Origin: JBARCX01 sp049794535
Lineage (GTDB): Bacteria > Pseudomonadota > Gammaproteobacteria > Xanthomonadales > Rhodanobacteraceae
NCBI GenBank assembly: GCA_049794535.1
Contig: JBARCX010000097.1
Location: 1 to 7,974, forward strand
Direction of reading: 5' to 3'
Length of the DNA stretch: 7,974 nucleotides
Part shown: piece by piece, positions 1 through 6,479 of the stretch
Numbering within the stretch: the first letter of the stretch is position 1
Layout of the letters: each line of letters starts with the position of its first letter
Notes under the pieces: model-generated
The model's input: only the letters and a program-made list of their open reading frames with translations
What the model was told of the DNA's origin: nothing
Databases searched by the model: none
Program-made: the position numbers and the translations under genes

Positions 1-940
1 ATGCAATACCGCAGCCGGCCGAGCCGGCGCCAAGTAGCACAATGCGCTGCTCGATCAGTGGTACGCCGGTGACGTTGATGGCGGCGAGCAAGGTGCCGGC
101 GGCGACTGCGGCTGTGCCCTGGATATCGTCATTGAACGTGCACAGCCGATCGCGATAGCGCTCAAGCATGCGGCTCGCGTTGGAGCCTGCAAAATCTTCC
201 CATTGCAATAAAACATCCGGCCAGCGTTCGTGCACCGCGGAGACAAACTCTTCGATGAAGTCGTCGTATTCGGAGCCGGTCACGCGTTCATGTCGCCAGC
301 CGACATAGAGCGGATCAGTCAATCGCTCCTGATTGTTCGTACCAACATCGAGCAGGATCGGCAACGTTTCGTCGGGGTGAATGCCAGCACACGCGGTGTA
401 CAACGATAGCTTGCCGATGGGGATGCCCATGCCACCCGCGCCCTGATCACCTAGGCCAAGGATGCGCTCGCCATCGCTGACGACGATCACGCGAACGCGG
501 TCGTAGCGTGAATCGGCGAGGATGGTTCGTATGCGGTGCTTGTTCGGATAGCTCAGGAACACGCCACGCGGCCTGCGCCAGATCTCGCTGAAACGCTGGC
601 AGCCTTCACCGACCGTTGGCGTGTAAACCAGTGGCAACAACTCTTCGATATTACGCACGAGCATGGCGTAGAACAGGGTTTCATTCGTGTCCTGCAAATC
701 ACGAAGAAACGCGTAGCGTTCGAAATCCGTGGCGAACTCGCGGAGAACCTTCAAACGGCGCTCGACCTGTTGATCGAGCGATCCAACATGCGGTGGCAGC
801 AATCCATGCAAATGAAAAAGATCGCGTTCCGCCTCGGGGAAGGCGGTGCCCTTGTTGAGCAAGGGCGTGCTGATCAGCTCCAGGCCAGTCAAGCTTGTTT
901 CGATCGGTGCATCAACGTTGTAGGTCGATGGTGAGTTCAT
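1..940 (-). CDS. maeA: NAD-dependent malic enzyme, N-terminal part (runs off window)
   Basis: Malic enzyme performs oxidative decarboxylation of malate to pyruvate and CO2 with reduction of NAD, in the cytoplasm, linking the TCA cycle to pyruvate. The visible 313 codons carry the family signatures. YTPTVGEGCQ near residues 106-115 contains the catalytic Tyr106. ILGLGDQGAGGMGIPIGK near 160-177 ends in the catalytic Lys177. WEDF at 247-250 and FNDDIQGT at 269-276 supply the acidic metal ligands (E248, D249, D272). GAGSAGCG at 304-311 begins the Rossmann dinucleotide fold. Family members are about 560 residues, so roughly 250 C-terminal residues lie left of the window. The start MNSPST at 940 is preceded by AAGGA at good spacing. 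The motifs and length class fit the MaeA/SfcA NAD type rather than the longer MaeB fusion, but cofactor preference cannot be proved from this part. No frameshift is seen. Confidence 0.95.
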   Translation of the reverse strand, partial: MNSPSTYNVDAPIETSLTGLELISTPLLNKGTAFPEAERDLFHLHGLLPPHVGSLDQQVERRLKVLREFATDFERYAFLRDLQDTNETLFYAMLVRNIEELLPLVYTPTVGEGCQRFSEIWRRPRGVFLSYPNKHRIRTILADSRYDRVRVIVVSDGERILGLGDQGAGGMGIPIGKLSLYTACAGIHPDETLPILLDVGTNNQERLTDPLYVGWRHERVTGSEYDDFIEEFVSAVHERWPDVLLQWEDFAGSNASRMLERYRDRLCTFNDDIQGTAAVAAGTLLAAINVTGVPLIEQRIVLLGAGSAGCGIA

Positions 941-1070
941 GTCCGCTTCCTTAGCTGATGACGAGTTCGCACGAGGATGGTCGAATGACGAATGGCATGC
1001 GCCATGGGGATTCTGATCATTTGCTCGTGGAACTGTAACGGACATCCGTACCGATGCGGAGTTTCCATAC

Positions 1071-1088
1071 GATGCCGCACGCGGCATC
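1071..1088 (-). terminator. Inverted repeat after the methyltransferase gene, possible weak terminator
   Basis: GATGCCGC-AC-GCGGCATC is a perfect palindromic arm pair (at least 6 bp with a 6-nt loop). It lies 17 bp past the stop of the methyltransferase gene, in the 164-bp gap before maeA. No T-run follows on either strand, so it is a poor intrinsic terminator. It may instead be a processing or regulatory stem. The rest of the gap (941-1070) shows only a short inverted repeat, ATGGC-ATGC-GCCAT at 992-1005, and no convincing sigma-70 promoter for maeA. Confidence 0.3.
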
Positions 1089-1104
1089 AGTGATGGAGGA
1101 TTTC

Positions 1105-1872
1105 CTATCGTAGCGGCTTGCGAAATTTGTAGATGAACTTGTCGGTCTTGCCACGCATTGCGGGGTCGAAGATCGGCAAGGAGTGGTTGTCCGCAGGATT
1201 TCGCAAGACATCACTCTCGCCGACAAACTCGAATCCGGCCGCCGTGACTTCCGCCTTTACCGTCGCGGGATCGATGCGATGCAGGTCGTTGGTGTTGGAT
1301 ACGCCGTGTCCCGCTGCAGCGGCATGGTCGAGTACGAGATAGATTCCGCCGGGCTTCAGTGCGTCATAGATGGCTTTATTGATGCGCGCCATATCAGGCG
1401 AGCCCATGAAGGGATCATGCAGGTCGTGATAATTCTGCGAGGTCCACACCACGTCGACATGCGCTGGTATCGCCATGGCTGCAATGGGCTGCACCAGCAC
1501 GCTGACGTTTGGATAGGCGGCCGTGCCCGCAAAGCTTTTCAGGATGGGCAGGTTCTTGGGTGCAGCCTTGTCCATCTCGGTCGGCTGGAGCGCATAAACC
1601 ATGCCCTGGGGGCCGACGATCCTGCTGAAGATGCGTGTGTAGTAGCCAGAGCCGGGCATCAGATCCACGACTTTGTCACCTGGTTTGATGCCCGTAAACG
1701 CCAGCACCTCGGCAGGCTTGCGGTTCGCATCCTGGGCTTTGTCGGCCTGTGGTCGATCGGCGGCCGCAACGGCGTTGGAAATGTAGGCTGGTGGGGTGGA
1801 TTCAGCGTGCGCCGGTAGGTTGGTAAAGGCGGCGAGTGAAGCGGCTGCAGCGAACAGCGTGATGATCTTCAT
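1105..1872 (-). CDS. Exported class I SAM-methyltransferase-like protein (COG4798-like)
   Basis: The 255-residue product starts with a signal peptide (MKIITLFAAAASLAAF..., predicted cut after AHA at residue 23). A Rossmann-like methyltransferase fold follows. Motif I is VVDLMPGSG at 68-76, an acidic/aromatic stretch VVWTSQNYHDLHD lies at 141-153, and ALKPGGIYLVLDH at 171-183 matches the post-motif strand of this fold. It resembles the 'predicted methyltransferase' group that often carries a leader peptide in proteobacteria; the substrate is unknown. The start at 1872 was chosen over the longer reading to 1983 because AGGAGG lies 7 nt upstream and the signal peptide then sits at the N terminus. 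It is last in the putative four-gene operon, 47 bp after the preceding stop. SAM is cytoplasmic, so enzymatic activity after export is doubtful. Residues 185-255 look like an ordinary C-terminal half of the family. Confidence 0.85.
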   Translation of the reverse strand: MKIITLFAAAASLAAFTNLPAHAESTPPAYISNAVAAADRPQADKAQDANRKPAEVLAFTGIKPGDKVVDLMPGSGYYTRIFSRIVGPQGMVYALQPTEMDKAAPKNLPILKSFAGTAAYPNVSVLVQPIAAMAIPAHVDVVWTSQNYHDLHDPFMGSPDMARINKAIYDALKPGGIYLVLDHAAAAGHGVSNTNDLHRIDPATVKAEVTAAGFEFVGESDVLRNPADNHSLPIFDPAMRGKTDKFIYKFRKPLR

Positions 1873-1879
1873 GGGATGG

Positions 1880-1885
1880 CCTCCT
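1880..1885 (-). promoter_or_regulatory. Strong ribosome binding site that fixes the methyltransferase start
   Basis: On the minus strand the hexamer is AGGAGG, 7 nt before the ATG at 1872. It is the best Shine-Dalgarno match in the operon. It lies inside the longer open frame that extends to 1983, and so argues that this upstream extension, which overlaps the previous gene, is not translated. Confidence 0.8.
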
Positions 1886-1919
1886 GACATGCGAACGATG
1901 AAAGGGTTTATGCAAGGTA

Positions 1920-2630
1920 TCAGTGTGATCGATCCGATGTATTTTTTATCCGCGTATCTGTCGCAATCCAGTTTACTTCCCATGTCTTACCGCCATCGTC
2001 CGAGAAAGATTGCTCGAAGCGACCGGAATCCGGTGTGATATCCGACCAGACATTTCTAACCAGTATGGTTCTACCGTTAAAGGCTTCCTGATCGAAAAAT
2101 TCGCCTCGACCATGGCTGAACTCGCCGATCGTCGGCACGCCGAGCATGCCGCTTTTACTGTTGGCGGAATTGAGACTCCACTGATGGGCCTGCGGGTTAT
2201 ATAGGCGCAAGGACAGCACCTCAAGGTGGCCTGTCGGTCCATCGGCCTCAAGCTCTGCCAGATTGGCGCGACCATTCCATACTTTCCGAACGACGGTGGT
2301 GCCGTCGTATTCAATCCAGGTAGTGGAGCCCGTCAACGGATGCACGAGTCGCTTCAGGTGTGTTTTCCACGTTCCTATCTCGAAGTCGAAATCGTGCTGC
2401 CCATCGCGTTGCGTGGGAATGGGTTGGGATCGAGTTTCGGGAGGCGCCGAATTTTGCTGCGCGAGCCCCTGCAGTGGCTGCAAACTGAGTATCAGCGCGC
2501 ATGCCATGAGGCATGAGTAAGCGTTTCTTCGGTGCATGCCTTTATGGCGCTTATGACGAGTTTGAGTCGAGAGCATCGGCGCCGATGACTTGCTGCTTCG
2601 TTGACTTATGAAACCTGGCTGCTGCTTCAT
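1920..2630 (-). CDS. Exported protein of unknown function, paralogue of the gene at 3765-4367
   Basis: The 236-residue product has a basic N-terminal stretch of about 35 residues, then a hydrophobic segment (YSCLMACALILSLQPL) ending in GLA-Q near residue 57, a likely signal peptide. From about residue 77 a single domain begins QHDFDFEIGTWKTH. It continues through HPLTGST, RKVW, GRGE, GRTILVRNVWSDIT and ends in RFEQSFSDDGGKTWE. The domain is alignable without gaps to the first gene of the operon, about two thirds identical over some 150 residues by eye. The FDF..G.W opening recalls small DUF1579/lipocalin-like beta proteins; this is a resemblance, not an assignment. No catalytic motif is recognised. 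The gene lies 31 bp after the beta-barrel gene and 47 bp before the methyltransferase. The start at 2630 has AGAGG at 7-nt spacing. An internal ATG at 2537 (MHRRNAYSC) would give a normal-length signal peptide but has a badly spaced Shine-Dalgarno sequence. Confidence 0.82.
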   Translation of the reverse strand: MKQQPGFISQRSSKSSAPMLSTQTRHKRHKGMHRRNAYSCLMACALILSLQPLQGLAQQNSAPPETRSQPIPTQRDGQHDFDFEIGTWKTHLKRLVHPLTGSTTWIEYDGTTVVRKVWNGRANLAELEADGPTGHLEVLSLRLYNPQAHQWSLNSANSKSGMLGVPTIGEFSHGRGEFFDQEAFNGRTILVRNVWSDITPDSGRFEQSFSDDGGKTWEVNWIATDTRIKNTSDRSH

Positions 2631-2637
2631 TGCTGGG

Positions 2638-2642
2638 CCTCT
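2638..2642 (-). promoter_or_regulatory. Ribosome binding site supporting the long start at 2630
   Basis: The minus strand reads AGAGG, 7 nt before the ATG at 2630, in the 31-bp gap after the beta-barrel gene. The alternative ATGs at 2576 and 2537 have no comparable, well-spaced site (2537 has AAAGG only 1 nt away). This favours the long N terminus. Confidence 0.55.
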
Positions 2643-2661
2643 ATAACAAGCGATGGTGATC

Positions 2662-3768
2662 TCAATGCACGTAGTTGATCGCGATGGCTGGTGTCACGGT
2701 GCGCGTTGTGTTTTGGCCAGCCAGAACCACGCGCGTGCCAAAGAGCACGCCGAGGTTGGGCGTCCAGTTGTATTCAATGGCGGGCGCAAAACCAAACGCT
2801 GAGCTGGAGCCCGAATTCATTCGAATGTTGGTAGCGGCCGGCATGCCGCGAGGAATCAGGTTGCCTGGATTCAGGAGGTTGTACCCCGTGACAAGGGTAT
2901 TACGGTCGTGGCTATAGATGGCATCGAACGCTACGACCCAACGCTGCGTAACGCTGTACTCCCACGATAGATCGGCGAATAGAGCATTGCCGGGTTTTGC
3001 ATTTCCGTGGAATCCGGCAGCTGTGCCGTAAACACTGACGCCATCAACGCTAGTACTTTGCGAGAACGCCTCCGATACATCGAAGCGCATGCGCAGAATG
3101 CGGCCATTCGGTAGCCAGAAGTACATCTGGGAATTGAGCGCCAGTGTGGTGGTGTAGGCGCCGCTGCCGATGCCGTCGCTCGGTCGATTGCCGAGCTGAT
3201 CGTATTTCCCCGTCGGAAACGTTTCCTGCACCATGACAGCGGTTGTCGGCATCCAACTGCCTTCATGAAACTCGGTGAGCCGGTATTGCGCCTGTACGGT
3301 GAAATCACCGAAGCCAACGCCAGAACTGTTGGGTCCACCGCTTACCGTGTTGTAGCCAAACACGGGTATCACGCCGACTGACAATCGGTCCGCAAGTCCG
3401 TAGAGCAAATATGTACGTGAGCCATAGCTATTCGTGTGAGCGGTGCTTATGTCGTAGAGATAAGGCTCAAGCAGGAAATGCCCCGGCGGCAGCGTTTCAG
3501 CGGAGTTTGCCAACATGGGGCCCGTCCACCAGGCATCTTCCTGTGACTGGCGAGCGGTTAACGGCAGCGGCGAGACCGGCTGCGTAGTGGTAGCAGAGGC
3601 GGTTCCATCCGCGGCATCGCTCGCCTGTGCGTACGTGTTGACCCAACTTGCCGGCGTAGCGTTCTGTTGCCCAGTGTCGGTTGTTTGCGAGCAGGCCGAT
3701 ACGGGATAGACGGGATAGCCAAGCATGCACAACAGCAGGGGAAATCCAGCGGGTCGAGCCAGGGTCAT
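2662..3768 (-). CDS. Outer-membrane beta-barrel protein, MetA-like 'transporter' family
   Basis: The 368-residue product has a short leader (MTLARPAGFPLLLCMLGYP...) followed by a Gln/Thr/Ala-rich linker up to about residue 75. It then becomes a long series of alternating-polarity strands typical of an outer-membrane barrel: HFLLEPYLYDIST, YGLADRLSVGVIPVFGYNT, GFGDFTVQAQYRLTEF, LFADLSWEYSVTQRWVVAFD and AFGFAPAIEYNWTPNLGVLFGTRVV. It ends in AINYVH, a beta-strand-like tail rather than the classical terminal Phe. Such proteins are usually annotated 'transporter' or MetA-pathway of phenol degradation (Phenol_MetA_deg-like). The solute is unknown and transport is inferred, not shown. Its ATG overlaps the stop of the upstream gene (ATGA), suggesting coupled translation. 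VSAC at 23-26 fits a lipobox, so lipidation at Cys26 is an alternative to ordinary cleavage after Ala25. It lies between two paralogous exported proteins. Confidence 0.85.
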   Translation of the reverse strand: MTLARPAGFPLLLCMLGYPVYPVSACSQTTDTGQQNATPASWVNTYAQASDAADGTASATTTQPVSPLPLTARQSQEDAWWTGPMLANSAETLPPGHFLLEPYLYDISTAHTNSYGSRTYLLYGLADRLSVGVIPVFGYNTVSGGPNSSGVGFGDFTVQAQYRLTEFHEGSWMPTTAVMVQETFPTGKYDQLGNRPSDGIGSGAYTTTLALNSQMYFWLPNGRILRMRFDVSEAFSQSTSVDGVSVYGTAAGFHGNAKPGNALFADLSWEYSVTQRWVVAFDAIYSHDRNTLVTGYNLLNPGNLIPRGMPAATNIRMNSGSSSAFGFAPAIEYNWTPNLGVLFGTRVVLAGQNTTRTVTPAIAINYVH

Positions 3769-4367
3769 TGCGTATCTCGTGTCAGTGTGGCGATGAAGTT
3801 GGTCTCCCAGGTCTTGCCGCCATCATCCGAAAACGACTGTTCAAAGCGATGCGAATTCGCGGTGATGTCCGACCACACGCCGCGATCCAGAATGGTTCGA
3901 CCCTCGAACGTTTCCTGATCGATTAACTCGCCGCGCCCGTTGTTGAACTCGCCGATAGCGGGTGGGCCCAGCGTGCCGTCATCGCTGCTGGCAAAGGTTT
4001 GGCTCCACTGGTGCGATTGGGGATCGTAAAGAAATAGGGTCAGGCCTTCGAAGTGACCGGTGGTGCCATCGGCTTCGATCTCTTCCAGGAAGGCGCGGCC
4101 ACCCCAAACCTTTCGAGTAACCACGGTACCGTTGAGCTCTACCCACGATGTGGAACCCGTAAGCGGGTGCTGGAGCCGCATGATGTGCGTCTTCCAGTTG
4201 CCTGCGCTGAAGTCGAAGTCATGCTGGCCATCGTGATATTGGGCGGTAGCCGGCTTGGTGGTCGGCTTGATGTCTGGGCTTGTTTGGCCATGGGCCTGGT
4301 TGGAGAACAGGACCAAACCTGCGGCGACGAATGCGCTGCAAAACCAGATTTTCGCGTGCGTTGTCAT
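3765..4367 (-). CDS. Exported protein of unknown function, first gene of the MocR-divergent operon
   Basis: The 200-residue product has a signal peptide (MTTHAKIWFCSAFVAAGLVL..., likely cut after AHG at residue 27). A short Pro/Thr-rich linker follows. One domain then starts at QHDFDFSAGNWKTH near residue 48 and ends near residue 196. Conserved blocks shared with the paralogue at 1920-2630 are HPLTGST, RKVW, EADG.TGH, HQWS, IGEF, GRGE, GRTIL and VWSDIT, plus a 15-residue identical block RFEQSFSDDGGKTWE. The many Trp/Phe residues and alternating pattern suggest a beta-rich, possibly ligand-binding fold; the DUF1579/lipocalin-like comparison is tentative. No catalytic residues are recognised. 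It has a weak Shine-Dalgarno sequence (GATGAG) and starts 112 bp from the divergent regulator. Its stop overlaps the next ATG by four bases. Confidence 0.85.
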   Translation of the reverse strand: MTTHAKIWFCSAFVAAGLVLFSNQAHGQTSPDIKPTTKPATAQYHDGQHDFDFSAGNWKTHIMRLQHPLTGSTSWVELNGTVVTRKVWGGRAFLEEIEADGTTGHFEGLTLFLYDPQSHQWSQTFASSDDGTLGPPAIGEFNNGRGELIDQETFEGRTILDRGVWSDITANSHRFEQSFSDDGGKTWETNFIATLTRDTQ

Positions 4368-4419
4368 GGCTCATCATCCCGGGGATATTCGATCCTGTGC
4401 GGGGAAATTAAGCCGGATG

Positions 4420-4468
4420 GTGGTTCACTAAAATAGCCACTTCGCTATGATTCGATATAACCACTTTG
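4420..4468. promoter_or_regulatory. Putative MocR operator: direct repeats plus inverted half-site
   Basis: Two 12-bp direct repeats, ATAGCCACTTCG (4433-4444) and ATAACCACTTTG (4457-4468), match at 10 of 12 positions and lie 24 bp apart. An inverted half-site, GTGGTT (4420-4425), is the complement of the AACCAC core in the second repeat. A short palindrome, ATAGC-CACTTC-GCTAT (4433-4448), overlaps the first copy. Regulators of the MocR/PdxR/GabR family characteristically bind direct or mixed-orientation repeats in the region between themselves and a divergent target. Assignment to the adjacent regulator is inferred from position and repeat form. Confidence 0.55.
4424..4451 (+). promoter_or_regulatory. 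Candidate sigma-70 promoter of the MocR-type regulator gene
   Basis: TTCACT (4424-4429, 4 of 6 to TTGACA) is separated by 16 bp from TATGAT (4446-4451, 5 of 6 to TATAAT). Transcription would start near 4458, downstream of the ATG at 4447, which supports translation from the ATG at 4480. A second possible -10, TATAAC (4456-4461), lies just downstream without a clear -35. The direct repeats overlap the spacer and the region just past the -10, as expected for autorepression. No clear promoter was found for the leftward operon, as is common where activation is needed. Confidence 0.45.
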
Positions 4469-4479
4469 GGGTGTACGGC

Positions 4480-5961
4480 ATGAAACGGATCACCGCCAGC
4501 TTTTTGCCGCCGGTTGCGCTTGATGTCAGAAGTAGCACGCCGATGTGTCAGCAATTGTCCGATTGGTTTAGGCGCGCGATCAGCGACGGCCAGCTGCGAC
4601 CGGGACAACGCGTGCCATCCACCCGGAACCTCGCCAGTGAGCTGAAAATCTCGCGTATCCCGGTGCTGAGTGCGTACGAGCAGTTGTATGCAGAGGGCTA
4701 TCTGGAGACCTTTGTGGGTGCGGGTACCTGCGTTGCCCGATCGATACCCGTCGAAGCGTTGAAGCCGGTGAGCGCAAAGGTGCAAAGCACACCAGCTCAA
4801 ATGTCAGGGCACCAAGGCCCGCGGCGGATATCCCGGCGTGCATCGTCGATGCATGCGCCGAAACAGACATGGCTTAGCAACCTGTGCGCTTTTCGTGTTG
4901 GCTTGCCGGCGCTCGATCATTTCCCCATGGGCGTGTGGTCGAAACTTGTGAATCGCCATTCGCGCAAACCGCCCATCGACACCATGGCATATAGCGATCC
5001 GATGGGTTACTTGCCCTTCCGCGAAGCCATCGCGGAGTACTTGAATACGGTGCGCGCCGTGCGCTGTGATGCATCGCAGATCGTGGTGACAACGGGGTCG
5101 CAGCAGGGTCTACAGATTTGCGCCCACGTGTTGCTGGATGCCAAGGATCGTGTGTGGATGGAAGAGCCCGGTTATCCCGGTGCACACCAGGCGCTGATGA
5201 CGGCAGGTGCTCGGCTGATCCCGGTGTCTGTTGACCAGGAAGGCATGAACGTGGCCGAGGGTATTCGGCGCGGGCGCGGTGCTCGAGCTGTTTACATCTC
5301 GCCGTCCCATCAATTTCCGTTGGGCACGACGATGAGCGCCACACGGCGGATGCAGTTGCTGAGCTGGGCATCACGTAACGATGCCTGGATCATCGAAGAC
5401 GACTACGACAGCGAATACCGATTTGGCGGTCGTCCGATTGCTGCGCTTCAAGGTCTGGATACGGACGATCGCGTGATTTATCTCGGGACCTTCAGCAAGG
5501 TCGTGTTTCCTGCATTGCGCCTGGGCTACATGGTGGTGCCCAAGGATTTGGTGCCTGCTTTTCGTGCCGGCAGAGATGCTGCCGACACGTTTTCTTCCAT
5601 GCTGTATCAGGTCGTCATGACGGACTTCATTCGTGGTGGTGATTTCGCGCGGCATATCCGCAAGATGCGGGTGCTCTATATGGAGCGGAGAGCCGCATTG
5701 CTGGAAGCCATTCAAAAGCACATGCCAGATCGGCTGGAAGTGATCGGCGCCGAAGCCGGCATGCAGCTGGTTGCACTGCTGCCGCCCGGGGTTAACGATG
5801 TTGCCGTTTCGATCAAGGCGGCCGACCACGGTGTTTCAGCCCGGCCGCTATCCCCGTGTTATTTGAACCCACCGGCCCGAGGTGGATTGATCCTTGGATA
5901 CGGTGGCGCGAGCACACATGAGATTCACGAAGGTATTCGCAAGCTCAAGATGTGTATTTGA
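4480..5961 (+). CDS. MocR-type transcriptional regulator (GntR winged helix fused to aminotransferase-like domain)
   Basis: The product has 493 residues, the usual size for MocR/PdxR/GabR regulators. Residues about 14-82 form a GntR winged helix (STPMCQQLSDWFRRAI, PGQRVPSTRNLASEL, SRIPVLSAYEQLYAEGYLE). A basic linker spans about 83-125, and a fold-type I aminotransferase-like domain fills the rest. PLP-site motifs are intact: YSDPMGYLPFREAIAEYL, TTGSQQGL, EEPGYPG, SPSHQFPLGTTMS, EDDYDSEYR and LGTFSKVVFPALRLGY, with Lys340 as the expected Schiff-base lysine. It should act as a PLP-dependent DNA-binding sensor rather than an enzyme. It is transcribed away from the exported-protein operon, which it probably controls together with itself. 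An in-frame ATG at 4447 adds 11 residues but lies inside the candidate promoter and lacks a Shine-Dalgarno sequence, so 4480 is preferred. The ligand is unknown; no PLP-synthesis or GABA gene is adjacent. Confidence 0.92.
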   Translation: MKRITASFLPPVALDVRSSTPMCQQLSDWFRRAISDGQLRPGQRVPSTRNLASELKISRIPVLSAYEQLYAEGYLETFVGAGTCVARSIPVEALKPVSAKVQSTPAQMSGHQGPRRISRRASSMHAPKQTWLSNLCAFRVGLPALDHFPMGVWSKLVNRHSRKPPIDTMAYSDPMGYLPFREAIAEYLNTVRAVRCDASQIVVTTGSQQGLQICAHVLLDAKDRVWMEEPGYPGAHQALMTAGARLIPVSVDQEGMNVAEGIRRGRGARAVYISPSHQFPLGTTMSATRRMQLLSWASRNDAWIIEDDYDSEYRFGGRPIAALQGLDTDDRVIYLGTFSKVVFPALRLGYMVVPKDLVPAFRAGRDAADTFSSMLYQVVMTDFIRGGDFARHIRKMRVLYMERRAALLEAIQKHMPDRLEVIGAEAGMQLVALLPPGVNDVAVSIKAADHGVSARPLSPCYLNPPARGGLILGYGGASTHEIHEGIRKLKMCI

Positions 5962-5971
5962 GCAGCATGCG

Positions 5972-5994
5972 CGCAGGTTGGCGGTGAGCCTGCG
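5972..5994 (+). terminator. Hairpin after the MocR gene, weak terminator candidate
   Basis: CGCAGG and CCTGCG form a 6-bp stem with an 11-nt loop, 11 bp past the regulator stop. No T-run follows (AACCCCGACG), so intrinsic termination would be weak. The remaining gap up to the cupin gene contains only a poor promoter candidate (TTGTTG 6046-6051, TAGCCT 6069-6074). Confidence 0.25.
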
Positions 5995-6102
5995 AACCCC
6001 GACGTTCCCCTGATCTTTGTGCGGATTACCCTGCCTTTAGTCCGATTGTTGGCGTAACACATTGGGGCTAGCCTTCGAGTGTTGAAGCCATCTGGAGTCC
6101 TC

Positions 6103-6474
6103 ATGTCGAATATCACCTCACCTAGTCAGGTTGCCGCATCTCTGGTCGAGTTTTGGTCGCCACGCGTCGTCGCTGAAGTCGATGATGCCTACATCAAGGT
6201 TGCCAAGGTTCATGGCTCATTGGCATGGCACAGCCATGAAAACGAAGACGAGATGTTCCTGGTTCTGAAAGGCCATTTGCGCATCGAGTTGGAGAGTGGT
6301 TCTGTTGAACTTGGTGAAGGCGACATGTTTGTCGTGCCCAAGGGCATGCGACACAACCCGGTGGCCGAGCAGGAGTGTCATCTCATGCTGATCGAACGCA
6401 AAACAACACTTCACACCGGCGACGTCGTGACCGAGAAAACCCGGTCGCTGGCTGAGCAGTTGCGACCCGTTTGA
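6103..6474 (+). CDS. Small single-domain cupin protein
   Basis: The 123-residue product is one cupin barrel. Motif 1 is GSLAWHSHENEDEMFLVLKG, matching G-x4-HxH-x4-E-x6-G, and supplies two His and one Glu metal ligands. Motif 2 is GDMFVVPKGMRH, matching G-x5-P-x-G-x2-H, and supplies the third His. The final Asn common in motif 2 is not in its usual place. It resembles the mannose-6-phosphate-isomerase-like cupins of unknown substrate often found beside regulators. The start at 6103 (MSNITSP) has GGAG at 5-nt spacing; the longer in-frame start at 6079 does not. It lies 141 bp downstream of the MocR gene on the same strand and may be transcribed separately. No signal peptide is present, so it should be cytoplasmic. 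Whether it is an enzyme or a binding protein cannot be told. Confidence 0.88.
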   Translation: MSNITSPSQVAASLVEFWSPRVVAEVDDAYIKVAKVHGSLAWHSHENEDEMFLVLKGHLRIELESGSVELGEGDMFVVPKGMRHNPVAEQECHLMLIERKTTLHTGDVVTEKTRSLAEQLRPV

Positions 6475-6479
6475 GTGAC

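Noticed and set aside
536..934. 132-codon plus-strand frame near the left edge
   Set aside because: It is antisense to the malic enzyme gene, whose conserved motifs cover the same bases.
1183..1818. 211-codon open frame on the plus strand
   Set aside because: It lies entirely antisense to the methyltransferase gene, which has clear motifs, a signal peptide and a strong ribosome binding site. The frame's product shows no recognisable domain.
1105..1983. Longer version of the methyltransferase starting at 1983
   Set aside because: It would overlap the upstream gene by 64 bp and bury the signal peptide, and the strong AGGAGG is placed for the ATG at 1872.
4447..4479. Upstream ATG for the MocR-type regulator at 4447
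   Set aside because: It lies within the candidate -10 box (TATGAT 4446-4451), has no Shine-Dalgarno sequence, and adds residues not typical of the family.
4874..5829. Long minus-strand frames (166 and 152 codons) inside the regulator gene
   Set aside because: They are shadows of the MocR-type coding sequence, with low-complexity or incoherent translations and no ribosome binding site of note.
6046..6074. Possible promoter (TTGTTG, 17 bp, TAGCCT) before the cupin gene
   Set aside because: Both hexamers match only 3 of 6; the correct spacing alone is weak evidence.
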